This document shows positions 1 to 5,915 of a stretch of DNA of 5,915 nucleotides, one piece after another. Each line of letters begins with the position of its first letter. Positions within the stretch are counted from its first letter, which is position 1. Under the pieces are notes generated by a model. The model saw only the letters and a list, made by a program, of their open reading frames with translations, was not told the DNA's origin and ran no database searches. The DNA is from Mollicutes bacterium PWAP (GTDB lineage Bacteria; Bacillota_I; Bacilli_A; Mycoplasmatales; Metamycoplasmataceae): the NCBI GenBank assembly GCA_019661745.1, contig JAIFTM010000082.1, positions 1-5,915 of the forward strand, given 5' to 3'. Made by a program: the position numbers and the translations under genes.

Positions 1-61
1 GTAAAAAACATGCATATAAAAAAATATACTTTAATTTATTAAAAATAAAAAAATGAAGAAA

Positions 62-280
62 TTATTCTACATTTTCAGAAATTACTTTGTATAGTTCATC
101 GTTTATTCAAACTGTACTTCCAGGAAAAATTTTAGAACTTCTGCCGCCGGGTTTTTCACCATTTATAATTATGTTTGATGATTCAACAAATCACTTAGCA
201 TCGCCGCCAGATGAAATTCTATTAATTTTTTTTAGAAACTGTCCCAGTTTGATAAATTCACCTGTAATTTTAACTGTCAT
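62..280 (-). CDS. yaaA: S4-domain RNA-binding protein, YaaA family
   Basis: Encodes 72 aa when two in-frame TGA codons are read as Trp (W30 and W58); the standard code would cut it at residue 29. The protein is essentially one S4 RNA-binding fold. LGQFLKK at about 12-18 is followed by SGGDAKWF at 24-31, then IIINGE at 38-43, a GGRSSKIFPG loop at 45-54 and a final strand near VWIND. This order matches the short YaaA proteins of Firmicutes, whose SGG-AKWF core is distinctive. YaaA-type proteins are usually linked to ribosome or RNA binding; the exact role here is inferred. The ATG at 280 is supported by AAGGAG at 286-291, five bases upstream. It lies 64 nt downstream of rsmA on the same strand, behind a hairpin and a possible promoter, so it may be co-transcribed or partly independent. 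Family assignment is strong; precise function is not established. Confidence 0.87.
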
Positions 281-306
281 TTTATCTCCTTTTTTTAAAT
301 AATAAG

Positions 307-342
307 ATTTACATTTTAATTATAAATTAAAGGAATGTAAAT
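307..342 (-). other. Bulged inverted repeat between rsmA and yaaA
   Basis: Reading the minus strand, arms ATTTACAT (335-342) and ATGTAAAT (307-314) form 8 pairs. After a 3-nt bulge on one side (332-334), an inner stem TTTAATT/AATTAAA forms 7 more pairs around a TAT loop (322-324). The transcript then continues CTTATTATTT, which is only moderately U-rich. It sits just after the rsmA stop, where a terminator or RNA-processing hairpin would be expected. All but two of its pairs are A-T, so it may simply reflect base composition. The pairing is seen directly; a terminator function is inferred. Confidence 0.45.
319..324 (-). promoter_or_regulatory. Possible -10 box (TATAAT) for yaaA
   Basis: A perfect TATAAT on the minus strand lies 38 bases before the yaaA ATG. 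Transcription from it would begin near 312 and give a leader of about 30 nt that carries the yaaA Shine-Dalgarno sequence. No convincing -35 hexamer is present, as is common in mollicutes. In such AT-rich DNA a chance match is quite possible. The box overlaps the loop and inner stem of the hairpin described at 307-342. Confidence 0.4.
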
Positions 343-344
343 TT

Positions 345-1154
345 TTATTTTTGTGCTTCAAAAAGAATTTTATATTGTTTAATAGAAACTTGTTGTGGTC
401 TTACACTTTCTGTAAGATTTATTTCTTTAATTAATTGAATAAAATCTTTTTTTATAAATCTTTTCTTAACATTATTTCAAAGTGTTTTTCTTCTTTGCAT
501 AAAACATTCCAAAACAAATAAATTAAATTGAGAAATATATTTCTTTGTAAAATCTACATCATCTTTAAAATAAATTTTTATAACCATGCTTCTTACTTTA
601 GGTTCAGGAATAAAACTATTTTTAGGCACTAAGATTATTTTTTCAATTTTAGTTGTGTACATACCCAATAAAACTGTTAATTTTCCAAAAGCACTATCTC
701 CTGGAGAGGCAATGAGTCTTTCTCCAACTTCTTTTTGAACCATTATTGTTGCAGTTTTGAAAATTTTAAAATTATCAATTAATTTAAAAATAATATCGCT
801 AGTAATGTAGTAAGGTATATTAGCTATTAGAGACGCTTTATTATGATGAGAAATATCTTTTTTTAAAAAATCTCCTTCAATTAAAGTAAAATTATCACTT
901 GAAATTTCATTTGAAATAACTTTGATCATATCTCTATCTAACTCATAGCTTGTAACTGGTTTACCAATTTCAATAAGTTTTTTTGTTATTGAACCTAAAC
1001 CAGGTCCTATTTCAATAATTTCTTCGGAATCAACACTATCGCTATTAATTATTTTGTTAATAACCATGGGATTAATAAGAAAATTTTGACCAAATCTTTT
1101 TGAAGCTTCAACGTTATATTTTTTGTAAATATTTATTATTTCTTTTTCTGTCAT
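345..1154 (-). CDS. rsmA: 16S rRNA (adenine-N6,N6)-dimethyltransferase RsmA/KsgA
   Basis: Encodes 269 aa, the normal size for RsmA/KsgA. The family enzyme uses S-adenosylmethionine to dimethylate two adjacent adenines in the 3'-terminal helix of 16S rRNA (A1518/A1519 in E. coli numbering), a late step in small-subunit assembly. Visible motifs in order: RFGQNFL (20-26), the SAM-binding IEIGPGLGS (47-55), acidic YELDRD (70-75), EGDFL (93-97), catalytic NIPYY (112-116; usually NLPYY), VQKEVGERL, and FIPEPKVRS. The C-terminal QRRKTLWNNVKKRF matches the family only if the TGA at 477-479 is Trp (W226); the last 43 residues follow it. The ATG at 1154 has GAAAGGA (1159-1165) four bases upstream, inside tatD, and the first 19 nt overlap the tatD end, so the two are probably translationally coupled. 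It is the third gene of the mnmE-tatD-rsmA unit. Confidence 0.96.
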
Positions 1155-1939
1155 AAAATCCTTTCAAAATTTTCTTCTACTTGAAGAATTAAAAATTTTA
1201 AAGATATATTTTTTAGTTTAGCAAAAAAAACATAAGTAAAAGATACATATTCTGTTATATTTGTATTTCCCCTCATTGGAAAAGGAGTTAAATATGGTGT
1301 ATCAGTTTCTAATAAAATTCTGTTTAAAGGAATGTTTAAAACACTTTTTCTTAAATCATTAGAATTTTTAAAAGTTATCATTCCACTTAATGAAAAATAG
1401 ATATTTTTTAAATTTAAATATTTTTTAGTCATTTTTAAAGGTTGATTATATGAGTGGAAAATAAAAGTTACGTCAGGATATTTTTTAACCATTTCATAAC
1501 TTTCTTTATCAGACTCTCTGGAATGTATAAAAACTAATTTGTTATATTTTTGGGCCCATAAAATATGTTTTTCAAAAATCATTTTTTGCAAATTAAAAGT
1601 TTCTTCTTTAGAAAAATAGTGAAAGTCATATCCAACTTCACCAACGCCAATAACATCGTTAGGATTTATATTTTTTAAATACAAAATATTATTATTTTTA
1701 ACATTATTTGGATGAATTCCAACCAAAGCAAAAACATTATCAAAATGTTTAGATGTTTGAATAACTTCTAATGAATCTTGGATTTCAGTACCAGGTAAAA
1801 TAAGATATCTCATATTTGTAATAATTTTTTTAATTATTTCAACAGGGTTTTCATAATATTCTTTAATAATGTGGGTATGGGTATCTATAAATTTATAATT
1901 ATTTATTAAATTATGAAATTTTATTTTATTTTCTTTCAT
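1136..1939 (-). CDS. tatD: TatD-family metal-dependent hydrolase (DNase)
   Basis: Encodes 267 aa, typical of TatD/YabD proteins, which are TIM-barrel metallohydrolases with DNase or 3'-5' exonuclease activity. All six expected metal ligands are visible: H21 and H23 (FIDTHTH), E101 (GVGEVGYDFH), H139 (FIHSRE), H162 (FHSYN) and D213 (LLETDTPYLTP). VGIHP (73-77) and SLSGMITFKN (183-192) are further family signatures. The usual HCFSG around the fifth ligand is HSYNQ here. The ATG at 1939 is chosen because it overlaps the mnmE stop (TAATG) and has AGGA at 1945-1948; an in-frame ATG at 1954 would lie inside mnmE. At the other end, an in-frame TGA (1151-1153) is Trp in this code, so the protein continues with WQKKK to TAA at 1136-1138 and overlaps rsmA by 19 nt. 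A tatD gene just before rsmA is a common Firmicute and mollicute arrangement. Substrate in vivo is not known from sequence. Confidence 0.94.
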
Positions 1940-3252
1940 TATTTTCCTAAACAAAAATTACTAAACATAGAATCTAGTAAGTTTTCATTATTTGCCTTTC
2001 CTAATATATTAGCAATGTCTTCTCATGCATCTTTAATATCAATAATTGCAACATCAGGACCCATTAAATTATTTAAAGTTTCAATTGATTGATCTATTTT
2101 GTCTCCAGCAGAGTCAATTAAAGTGAGCTGTCTTGTGTTATATAAAATATTTTCATCTTGTAAATCTATATTTTTAAAATTAGATTTAATTGCCTCAATT
2201 AAAGGAAGTATATCGCCATCTTTAGAATTAATATTTATTTCTCCTTTAATTCAATTTAAATCAGATTTATTAAACACTTTTAAATAATTTTTATTATTAG
2301 CTTTTTTTTCAATGTCTTTATCAACAGAAGAATATTGTTTAGTAGAATCGATTAAGTGGATAATAAAATCTGCTTTTTCGATAGCTTTAAAAGATTTTTT
2401 TATACCGAAACTTTCAATTTTGTCTGCTTTACTTCTAATTCCTGCTGTATCTAATAATTTTAAATTAATTTGCCCAAGATTAATTTCACCTTCAACAATA
2501 TCTCTTGTGGTACCTTCAATATTACTAACAATCGCTTTTTCTTCATTAATTAATGAATTTAAAAGTGAACTTTTACCTGCATTAGGCGCGCCGACAATTG
2601 CTATTTGAATACCATTAAAAATAGTGTTTGCCATTCTGGAAACATACCTAATTTTATCTAATTGTTTTTTAACATCTTTTAATTTAGGAATAAGATTTTC
2701 TTTTGTTAATATTTCTACATCATCATATTCAGGATAATCAATATTAATTTCAATAGTAGCAATAATTTTTAAAATTTTTTCATTAAGAATTTTTATTAGT
2801 TTGCTACTTTCGCCATTAAACTTTTTAGCAGATAGTTCAGCTTGAGCATCATTTTTAGCAAAAATTAAATCATGAATAGCTTCGGCTTTTAAAAGAGACA
2901 TTTTTCCATTTAAAAAAGATCTTCTAGAGAATTCTCCACGGTCGGCTAATCTTGCACCATTTCTTAATAATAAAGAGAGAATTTTATTTGAATTAACTAC
3001 TCCACCATGGGCATTAATTTCAACTACATTATCTCCAGTAAAGGTGTTGGGAGATTTAAATCAAGAAACCAAAACTTCATCAATTATTTTGTTTTTTTCT
3101 TTAATAAAACCATAAGTTAATGAAGAGTGCGTACCAACTTTACCAGAAAATATTTTTTTAACAATTTTAAATGCATTTGGTCCACTCACTCTAATAATGG
3201 AGATTGGAACATTAACTGAACCGGTGCTAATTGCTACAATATCATCAAACAT
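1939..3252 (-). CDS. mnmE: tRNA uridine-5-carboxymethylaminomethyl modification GTPase MnmE
   Basis: Encodes 437 aa, near full length for MnmE/TrmE. With MnmG it installs the (carboxymethyl)aminomethyl group on wobble U34 of certain tRNAs, using a folate-derived carbon and GTP hydrolysis in the cytoplasm. The N-terminal folate-binding domain shows IIRVSG (19-24), FTGDNVVEI (71-79) and the RGEFSRRSFLNGKM stretch. The inserted G domain has G1 GAPNAGKSS (221-229), G2 EGTTRD (246-251), G3 DTAG (268-271) and G4 NKSD (328-331). The C-terminus is FCLGK (433-437), giving the conserved C-x-G-K with catalytic Cys434. Three TGA codons must be Trp (W64, W334, W410). The N-terminus lacks the usual GEGG-like glycine run (here GSVNVP). 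The start has no Shine-Dalgarno sequence, but a TATAAT box six bases upstream suggests leaderless translation. mnmE opens the mnmE-tatD-rsmA unit, and its TAA overlaps the tatD ATG by one base. Confidence 0.97.
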
Positions 3253-3258
3253 ATTTTT

Positions 3259-3264
3259 ATTATA
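3259..3264 (-). promoter_or_regulatory. -10 box of mnmE, leaderless-type promoter
   Basis: On the minus strand a perfect TATAAT is followed by AAAAAT and then the mnmE ATG at 3252. A start site about 7 bases after the box would fall on or next to the A of ATG, so the mRNA would have essentially no 5' leader. This agrees with the absence of any Shine-Dalgarno sequence between 3253 and 3300. No good -35 is visible: the position 17 bases upstream is AAAAAA. The promoter lies just after the yidC terminator, where a new transcription unit is needed. Confidence 0.6.
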
Positions 3265-3300
3265 TATTTTTTACATATATCTTTTTTTAGTAGTTAAATA

Positions 3301-3332
3301 TAAATAAAAAAAATAGGATGAAGCCTATTTTT
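3301..3332 (-). terminator. Intrinsic terminator of the rpmH-rnpA-yidC unit
   Basis: On the minus strand AAAAATAGG (3324-3332) pairs perfectly over 9 bp with CCTATTTTT (3309-3317) around the loop CTTCAT, followed by TTTATTTA. The yidC stop codon TAG (3325-3327) is part of the ascending stem. The G/C pairs at the top of the stem and the T-rich 3' side fit a rho-independent terminator. The only downstream gene, mnmE, has its own promoter-like box. Confidence 0.75.
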
Positions 3333-5223
3333 GAGAATGAAGAATTTTACCTTTGCTTGGTTTAAATTTTTTAGAACCACCTTTAGCACCTTTTTTTTGC
3401 TTAAGTATGATTTTATGAGAAATACTAGCTTCCATAATACGGAAAAGAGAAGAAACAATAGAATAAATCATAACAGCGGCGGAGAAAGCAAGAGATATAA
3501 GTGAAAAGACAACAATCATAATATTTTTATTTTTACTTGACTTTTTAATAACTTGTCTTTGCTGAACGTTAATATTTTTCATACGTTTTCTACTAAAAAG
3601 TCTAGGAATAATTTGTGAAGAAAGAGAAACCAAGACTGTAATTATCATTAGTGGTAAATATTGGAATTCTCCACTAAACAATTCTTGATATGCAGTTTTT
3701 GAAAAATTAATACCTAACATTTCAACAACTTTTAAGTGTTCTACAGAAGCGATAGAACGTCAAATACAAATAAAGAAAGGCATACCGACGAGGGCAACAC
3801 CAAATGTTGAAAGTTGAGAAATACCCTCTTTAGAATAGAGTTCTTGTATTTCTTGTCTTTTCCTCATTTGCATTTGTTTATTACCTTTATATTGTTCATA
3901 TTTAGAATCAATAAGGGCTTTTTTTGATTCTACTTCTTGCATTTTAGCTTGATTAATAAGACCCTTAAAAGTAAGGAGGAAAACAAAAGTACGAATAACA
4001 ATAACTAATAAAATAATGGATAAAAGACCACCAAAGCCAGATCAAGCAGGAATATCTCTATCAATTTCAAAAGCTAATCTAGAAATTGGATAAAAGAATA
4101 ATCCATAGAAAGGTCCAAATTTCCAAGAATCGCCTCAATTTTCAATTTTTCTTAAGTTTGTTTGTTTAAGCCCGTTACTTAATTCAATACCAATTCTACC
4201 ATGTCCAGGTATAAATCCATGTTTTACAAAATATTTTTCTTGTTTGGTATTTCCAACACCAGTTGTTTCAATTTTTGAAGAAATACCCATATAACTTTTA
4301 ACAGTATTTCAAGAATTAATATAATTTTCTCAAATAATTTTTTCGTAACTATTGAAATTTTTAGTATCGGTATTTTTCATATGGGTTGGCAATTCTAAAG
4401 AACCGGTAACAGTATTTAGGGCGTGAACTCAACTATTTACAACACTTGATCTAGCATTTTCTTTTTCTTTTTCATAAGGTAAAAGTTTTGGATTTTTAGT
4501 ACCAATACCACGAAAAGCAAATGGTATTGAATCCATTCAAGAAACTTTTATAGTTTTATTATTTTCGATTTTATAAATATCATCTAATTGTGCAGCTTTA
4601 AATGGTTTAATACTTAAATCCTTAAGAATTGTTTTTTTATACCAATCGTGAGAAGTGTAAATATCACCATTTCCATTAGCCGTAGGTGAAATAGTAGATT
4701 GAGAAGAAATTACAAATGGAATACCATTAGCATCAACAAGAAAATCACTCTCTTTATTAATACGAACAGAAAGAGATTCTACAGCTTCTCTATTGCCGGG
4801 TTTAACACCTGGTTGTTGTCTATCAACTTCTTTTCAAACAGAGTCTATATAAAATTTATCGGAGTCTTTTTCCAAATCAGTTCCGTGATTGGGATCTGCA
4901 AAAGCAAGGTGTTTTTCTTCTTTACTTATTTTATAAATGAAAGACGCGCCATTTTGTTTTTTTTCAATCATAAAAGTTTTAGAACCAGGAGATAATTCAT
5001 TTGAATAAGGCGCTTGAATTAACCCATCATAAACTCCACCATTTTTTAGAATCATACCTTGAATACAACCCTCAAGAGAAAAACCTAAAAGTAGAATCAA
5101 ACCAAAAATTGAAATTCATCTTCATATTTTTTTAATTTTTTCTTTACGGTTGGCATTTTGTAAGGTTTTAGAATCATTTCTAAATCAATTGTATTGTTTT
5201 TTTTGTTTTTCTTCTTGTTTCAT
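3325..5223 (-). CDS. yidC: Membrane protein insertase YidC (Oxa1 family), large mollicute form
   Basis: Encodes 632 aa with 11 TGA and 2 TGG Trp codons. YidC/Oxa1 proteins insert and fold membrane proteins, alone or with SecYEG. A charged, Lys-rich N-terminus precedes a hydrophobic segment (about 37-50) ending LEGC, with Cys53 in a lipobox-like position. About 340 residues with no other obvious membrane segment follow, then the conserved insertase core. That core begins with a membrane segment at about 397-418 holding Arg411 (VIRTFVF), matching the essential groove arginine. A charged cytoplasmic hairpin-like region (about 420-465) follows, then hydrophobic segments near 468-490, 523-541 and 567-595. 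The Lys-rich tail (604-632) would suit ribosome contact. The ATG at 5223 has an excellent AAGAAAGGAG (5228-5237), four bases upstream. It lies 40 nt after rnpA in the classic rpmH-rnpA-yidC order and ends inside a terminator stem. The core assignment is firm; the ectodomain's role is unknown. Confidence 0.95.
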
Positions 5224-5263
5224 GTTTCTCCTTTCTTAAAATTATATTTTCTAAATTAAAAAA

Positions 5264-5572
5264 TTATATTTTATTAATTAGAAAATTAATTTCTTTAATA
5301 GTATCCCAAATAGAAAGACTTAGCCCGTGTTTTCTAACAATAATTACATAGTCATATTTAGGAAAAATAATTTTACTAAAAGAAGCTCTCATTTTTCTTC
5401 TTTGGCTATTTCTCCCAACAGAATTTGTGATTTTTTTACTGACACTTATTCCTATTCTATAATTTTGAGTTTTGGCTTTTGAATAATATATAACAAAGTC
5501 TCTATTTACTATTTGTTTACCTTTCAAAACTTTTTGAAACTCATGATTTTTTCTAAGTATATTTTTTTTCAT
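5264..5572 (-). CDS. rnpA: Ribonuclease P protein component
   Basis: Encodes 102 aa from the ATG at 5572. RnpA is the protein cofactor of RNase P; it binds the 5' leader of precursor tRNAs and supports the catalytic RNA. Recognised by RIGISVSKKITNSVGRN, followed by RRKMRASF: the RN(x)2RRxxR basic helix that is the family signature. The final third (YDYVIIVRK, then KEINFLINK) also fits. The frame stays open upstream to a TTG at 5611, which would add 13 residues, but the family normally begins close to the LRKNHEF motif, so the ATG at 5572 is preferred. Neither start has a Shine-Dalgarno sequence, unlike rpmH and yidC on either side. It is the middle gene of the rpmH-rnpA-yidC unit, 59 nt after rpmH. 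Confidence 0.95.
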   Translation of the reverse strand: MKKNILRKNHEFQKVLKGKQIVNRDFVIYYSKAKTQNYRIGISVSKKITNSVGRNSQRRKMRASFSKIIFPKYDYVIIVRKHGLSLSIWDTIKEINFLINKI

Positions 5573-5601
5573 ATAAAATTTTTTATTTAATAAATTAAAA
5601 T

Positions 5602-5621
5602 ATAACGACAAATGTCGCTAT
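5602..5621 (-). other. Hairpin between rpmH and rnpA
   Basis: In the minus-strand RNA, AUAGCGAC (5614-5621) pairs with GUCGUUAU (5602-5609) over 8 positions, one of them a G-U wobble, with a 4-nt loop. Read on the plus strand the wobble becomes an A-C mismatch, so the structure favours the direction of rpmH transcription. The following sequence, ATTTTAATTTATT, is T-rich but interrupted. It could be an attenuator or RNA-processing site that lowers rnpA expression relative to rpmH. Function is inferred. Confidence 0.45.
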
Positions 5622-5631
5622 TTTAATATTA

Positions 5632-5775
5632 TTATTTATCAGAAACAGTTAATTGCTTTCTGCCTTTAGCTCTTCTTCTTTTAAGCACATTTCTTCCGCC
5701 TGGAGTGGCCATTCTAGCTCTAAACCCATGCACCTTAACATGCTTTCTTTTATTAGGTTGATAAGTTCTTTTCAT
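5632..5775 (-). CDS. rpmH: 50S ribosomal protein bL34
   Basis: Encodes 47 aa, normal for bL34, a very basic protein of the large ribosomal subunit. The sequence opens [11 protein letters not shown], continues [13 protein letters not shown] (16-28) and ends [15 protein letters not shown]; these are all hallmark blocks of the family. It is too short for a typical ORF cutoff but unmistakable. The ATG at 5775 follows GAAAGGGG (5782-5789) with six bases between. It is the first gene of the rpmH-rnpA-yidC unit, reading away from the AT-rich region at the right edge. This is the standard position of bL34 next to the replication origin in many bacteria. Confidence 0.98.
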   Translation of the reverse strand: MKRTYQPNKRKHVKVHGFRARMATPGGRNVLKRRRAKGRKQLTVSDK

Positions 5776-5802
5776 CAATAACCCCTTTCAAATAGTATTA
5801 TT

Positions 5803-5811
5803 AGTATAGCA
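5803..5811 (-). promoter_or_regulatory. Extended -10 promoter of rpmH
   Basis: On the minus strand TGC-TATACT is an extended -10 element: TG one base before a hexamer with 5 of 6 matches to TATAAT. Transcription would start near 5796, giving a leader of about 20 nt that includes the GAAAGGGG ribosome-binding site. The -35 position is TATAAA at 17-nt spacing, a poor match, which an extended -10 can offset. It fits a strong housekeeping promoter for the rpmH-rnpA-yidC unit. Confidence 0.65.
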
Positions 5812-5820
5812 TAGCAATTG

Positions 5821-5840
5821 AAATTTTTATAAATTTTTAC
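5821..5840. repeat. Imperfect tandem 10-mer, AT-only but one base
   Basis: AAATTTTTAT is followed directly by AAATTTTTAC, two 10-mers differing only at the last base. Short AT-rich tandem repeats at helical spacing are typical of DNA-unwinding elements, and this one lies in the presumed rpmH-dnaA gap. Two copies in such AT-rich DNA could also be chance. Confidence 0.35.
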
Positions 5841-5900
5841 ATTAATTAAAAACAATTACAAAAAATTAAATATTGTGTAAAAACATTTAAAATGCCATTA

Positions 5901-5908
5901 AAAAAGGA
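5901..5908 (+). promoter_or_regulatory. Shine-Dalgarno-like site of a divergent gene outside the window
   Basis: AAAAAGGA on the plus strand ends about 7 bases before the last base of the window, and the next bases are TTTATAA. The strength and spacing would suit a start codon at or just after 5916. By the rpmH-dnaA synteny the gene is probably dnaA, but none of its coding sequence is present here. Confidence 0.4.
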
Positions 5909-5915
5909 TTTATAA

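Larger units (their letters stand above)
5776..5915. other. AT-rich divergent intergenic region, possible part of oriC
   Basis: This region has no coding sequence. It holds the rpmH promoter and leader on the minus strand and a ribosome-binding-like site at the extreme right on the plus strand, so it separates two divergent units. In mollicutes and Firmicutes the gene facing rpmH is usually dnaA, and origins flank dnaA. Only one weak DnaA-box candidate is seen: TGTGTAAAA at 5874-5882, whose complement matches TTATCCACA at 7 of 9 positions. The origin assignment therefore rests mainly on synteny. If there is an origin, most of it may lie beyond dnaA. Confidence 0.4.

Noticed and set aside
1..61. 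Possible start or end of another gene at the left edge, including a minus-strand ATG at 13-15 and a weak AT palindrome at 31-44
   Set aside because: Only a few codons would lie in the window, there is no ribosome-binding site, and the palindrome is a 5-bp all-AT stem. Nothing can be supported.
87..302. 71-aa open frame on the plus strand
   Set aside because: It is the antisense of yaaA, whose S4 motifs and ribosome-binding site are clear. The plus-strand translation shows no recognisable domain.
1937..1954. Alternative tatD start at the ATG at 1954
   Set aside because: It would lie inside the conserved FCLGK end of mnmE. The ATG at 1939 gives the TAATG coupling and normal spacing to the FIDTHTH motif.
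2099..2608. Two plus-strand open frames (62 and 98 aa) inside mnmE
   Set aside because: Both are antisense to conserved MnmE motifs (G1 to G4 and the C-terminal helical region). They have no supporting start signals.
2251..3252. Apparent splitting of mnmE (and likewise yidC) into several broken ORFs, suggesting pseudogenes
   Set aside because: Every break is an in-frame TGA. Reading it as Trp gives continuous family-length proteins with all motifs, so this is the mollicute code, not gene decay.
4699..4995. 98-aa open frame on the plus strand inside yidC
   Set aside because: It is antisense to the YidC extracytoplasmic domain and rich in Phe/Asn/Lys, as expected for a shadow frame. There is no family resemblance.
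5573..5611. Alternative TTG start for rnpA adding 13 residues
   Set aside because: It has no ribosome-binding site, falls within the hairpin, and extends beyond where RnpA proteins normally begin.
1..5915. A CRISPR array, mobile element, defence system or other undescribed accessory system
   Set aside because: Six of the seven genes are clear core families and the seventh is a known S4 family. No gap exceeds about 140 nt. There are no spaced direct repeats, terminal inverted repeats or transposase-like sequences.

Overview
The window is a compact piece of a very AT-rich mollicute chromosome. UGA is read as tryptophan throughout: rsmA, tatD, mnmE, yidC and yaaA only give full-length family proteins if in-frame TGA codons are translated as Trp. 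By hand I count about 18 TGA and 4 TGG Trp codons. The AT-rich sequence, code 4 and the large YidC with an extracytoplasmic domain suggest a Mycoplasma/Mycoplasmopsis-type organism, possibly of the hominis group. I cannot name the species from sequence alone.

All seven genes are on the minus strand, so the window reads from right to left. The right end (5776-5915) is an AT-rich intergenic stretch. It has an extended -10 promoter for rpmH on the minus strand. On the plus strand, a Shine-Dalgarno-like AAAAAGGA ends only 8 bases before the window edge, so a divergent gene probably begins just outside; by the usual gene order this would be dnaA, with oriC nearby. The first transcription unit is rpmH (ribosomal protein bL34), rnpA (RNase P protein) and yidC (membrane insertase). 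It ends in a hairpin terminator whose stem contains the yidC stop codon.

The second unit is mnmE (tRNA wobble-uridine modification GTPase), tatD (metal-dependent nuclease) and rsmA (16S rRNA dimethyladenosine transferase). mnmE has no Shine-Dalgarno sequence but a perfect TATAAT six bases before its ATG, which fits a leaderless transcript. mnmE and tatD are joined by a TAATG stop/start overlap. tatD overlaps rsmA by 19 nt because an in-frame TGA at the rsmA start is a Trp codon here. After a 64-nt gap containing a bulged hairpin and a possible TATAAT box comes yaaA, a 72-aa S4-domain RNA-binding protein.

The genes form a housekeeping set for ribosome and RNA maturation plus membrane protein insertion. 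I see no mobile element, CRISPR array, tRNA/rRNA gene, defence system or undescribed accessory system. The points worth a second look concern gene junctions and expression signals.
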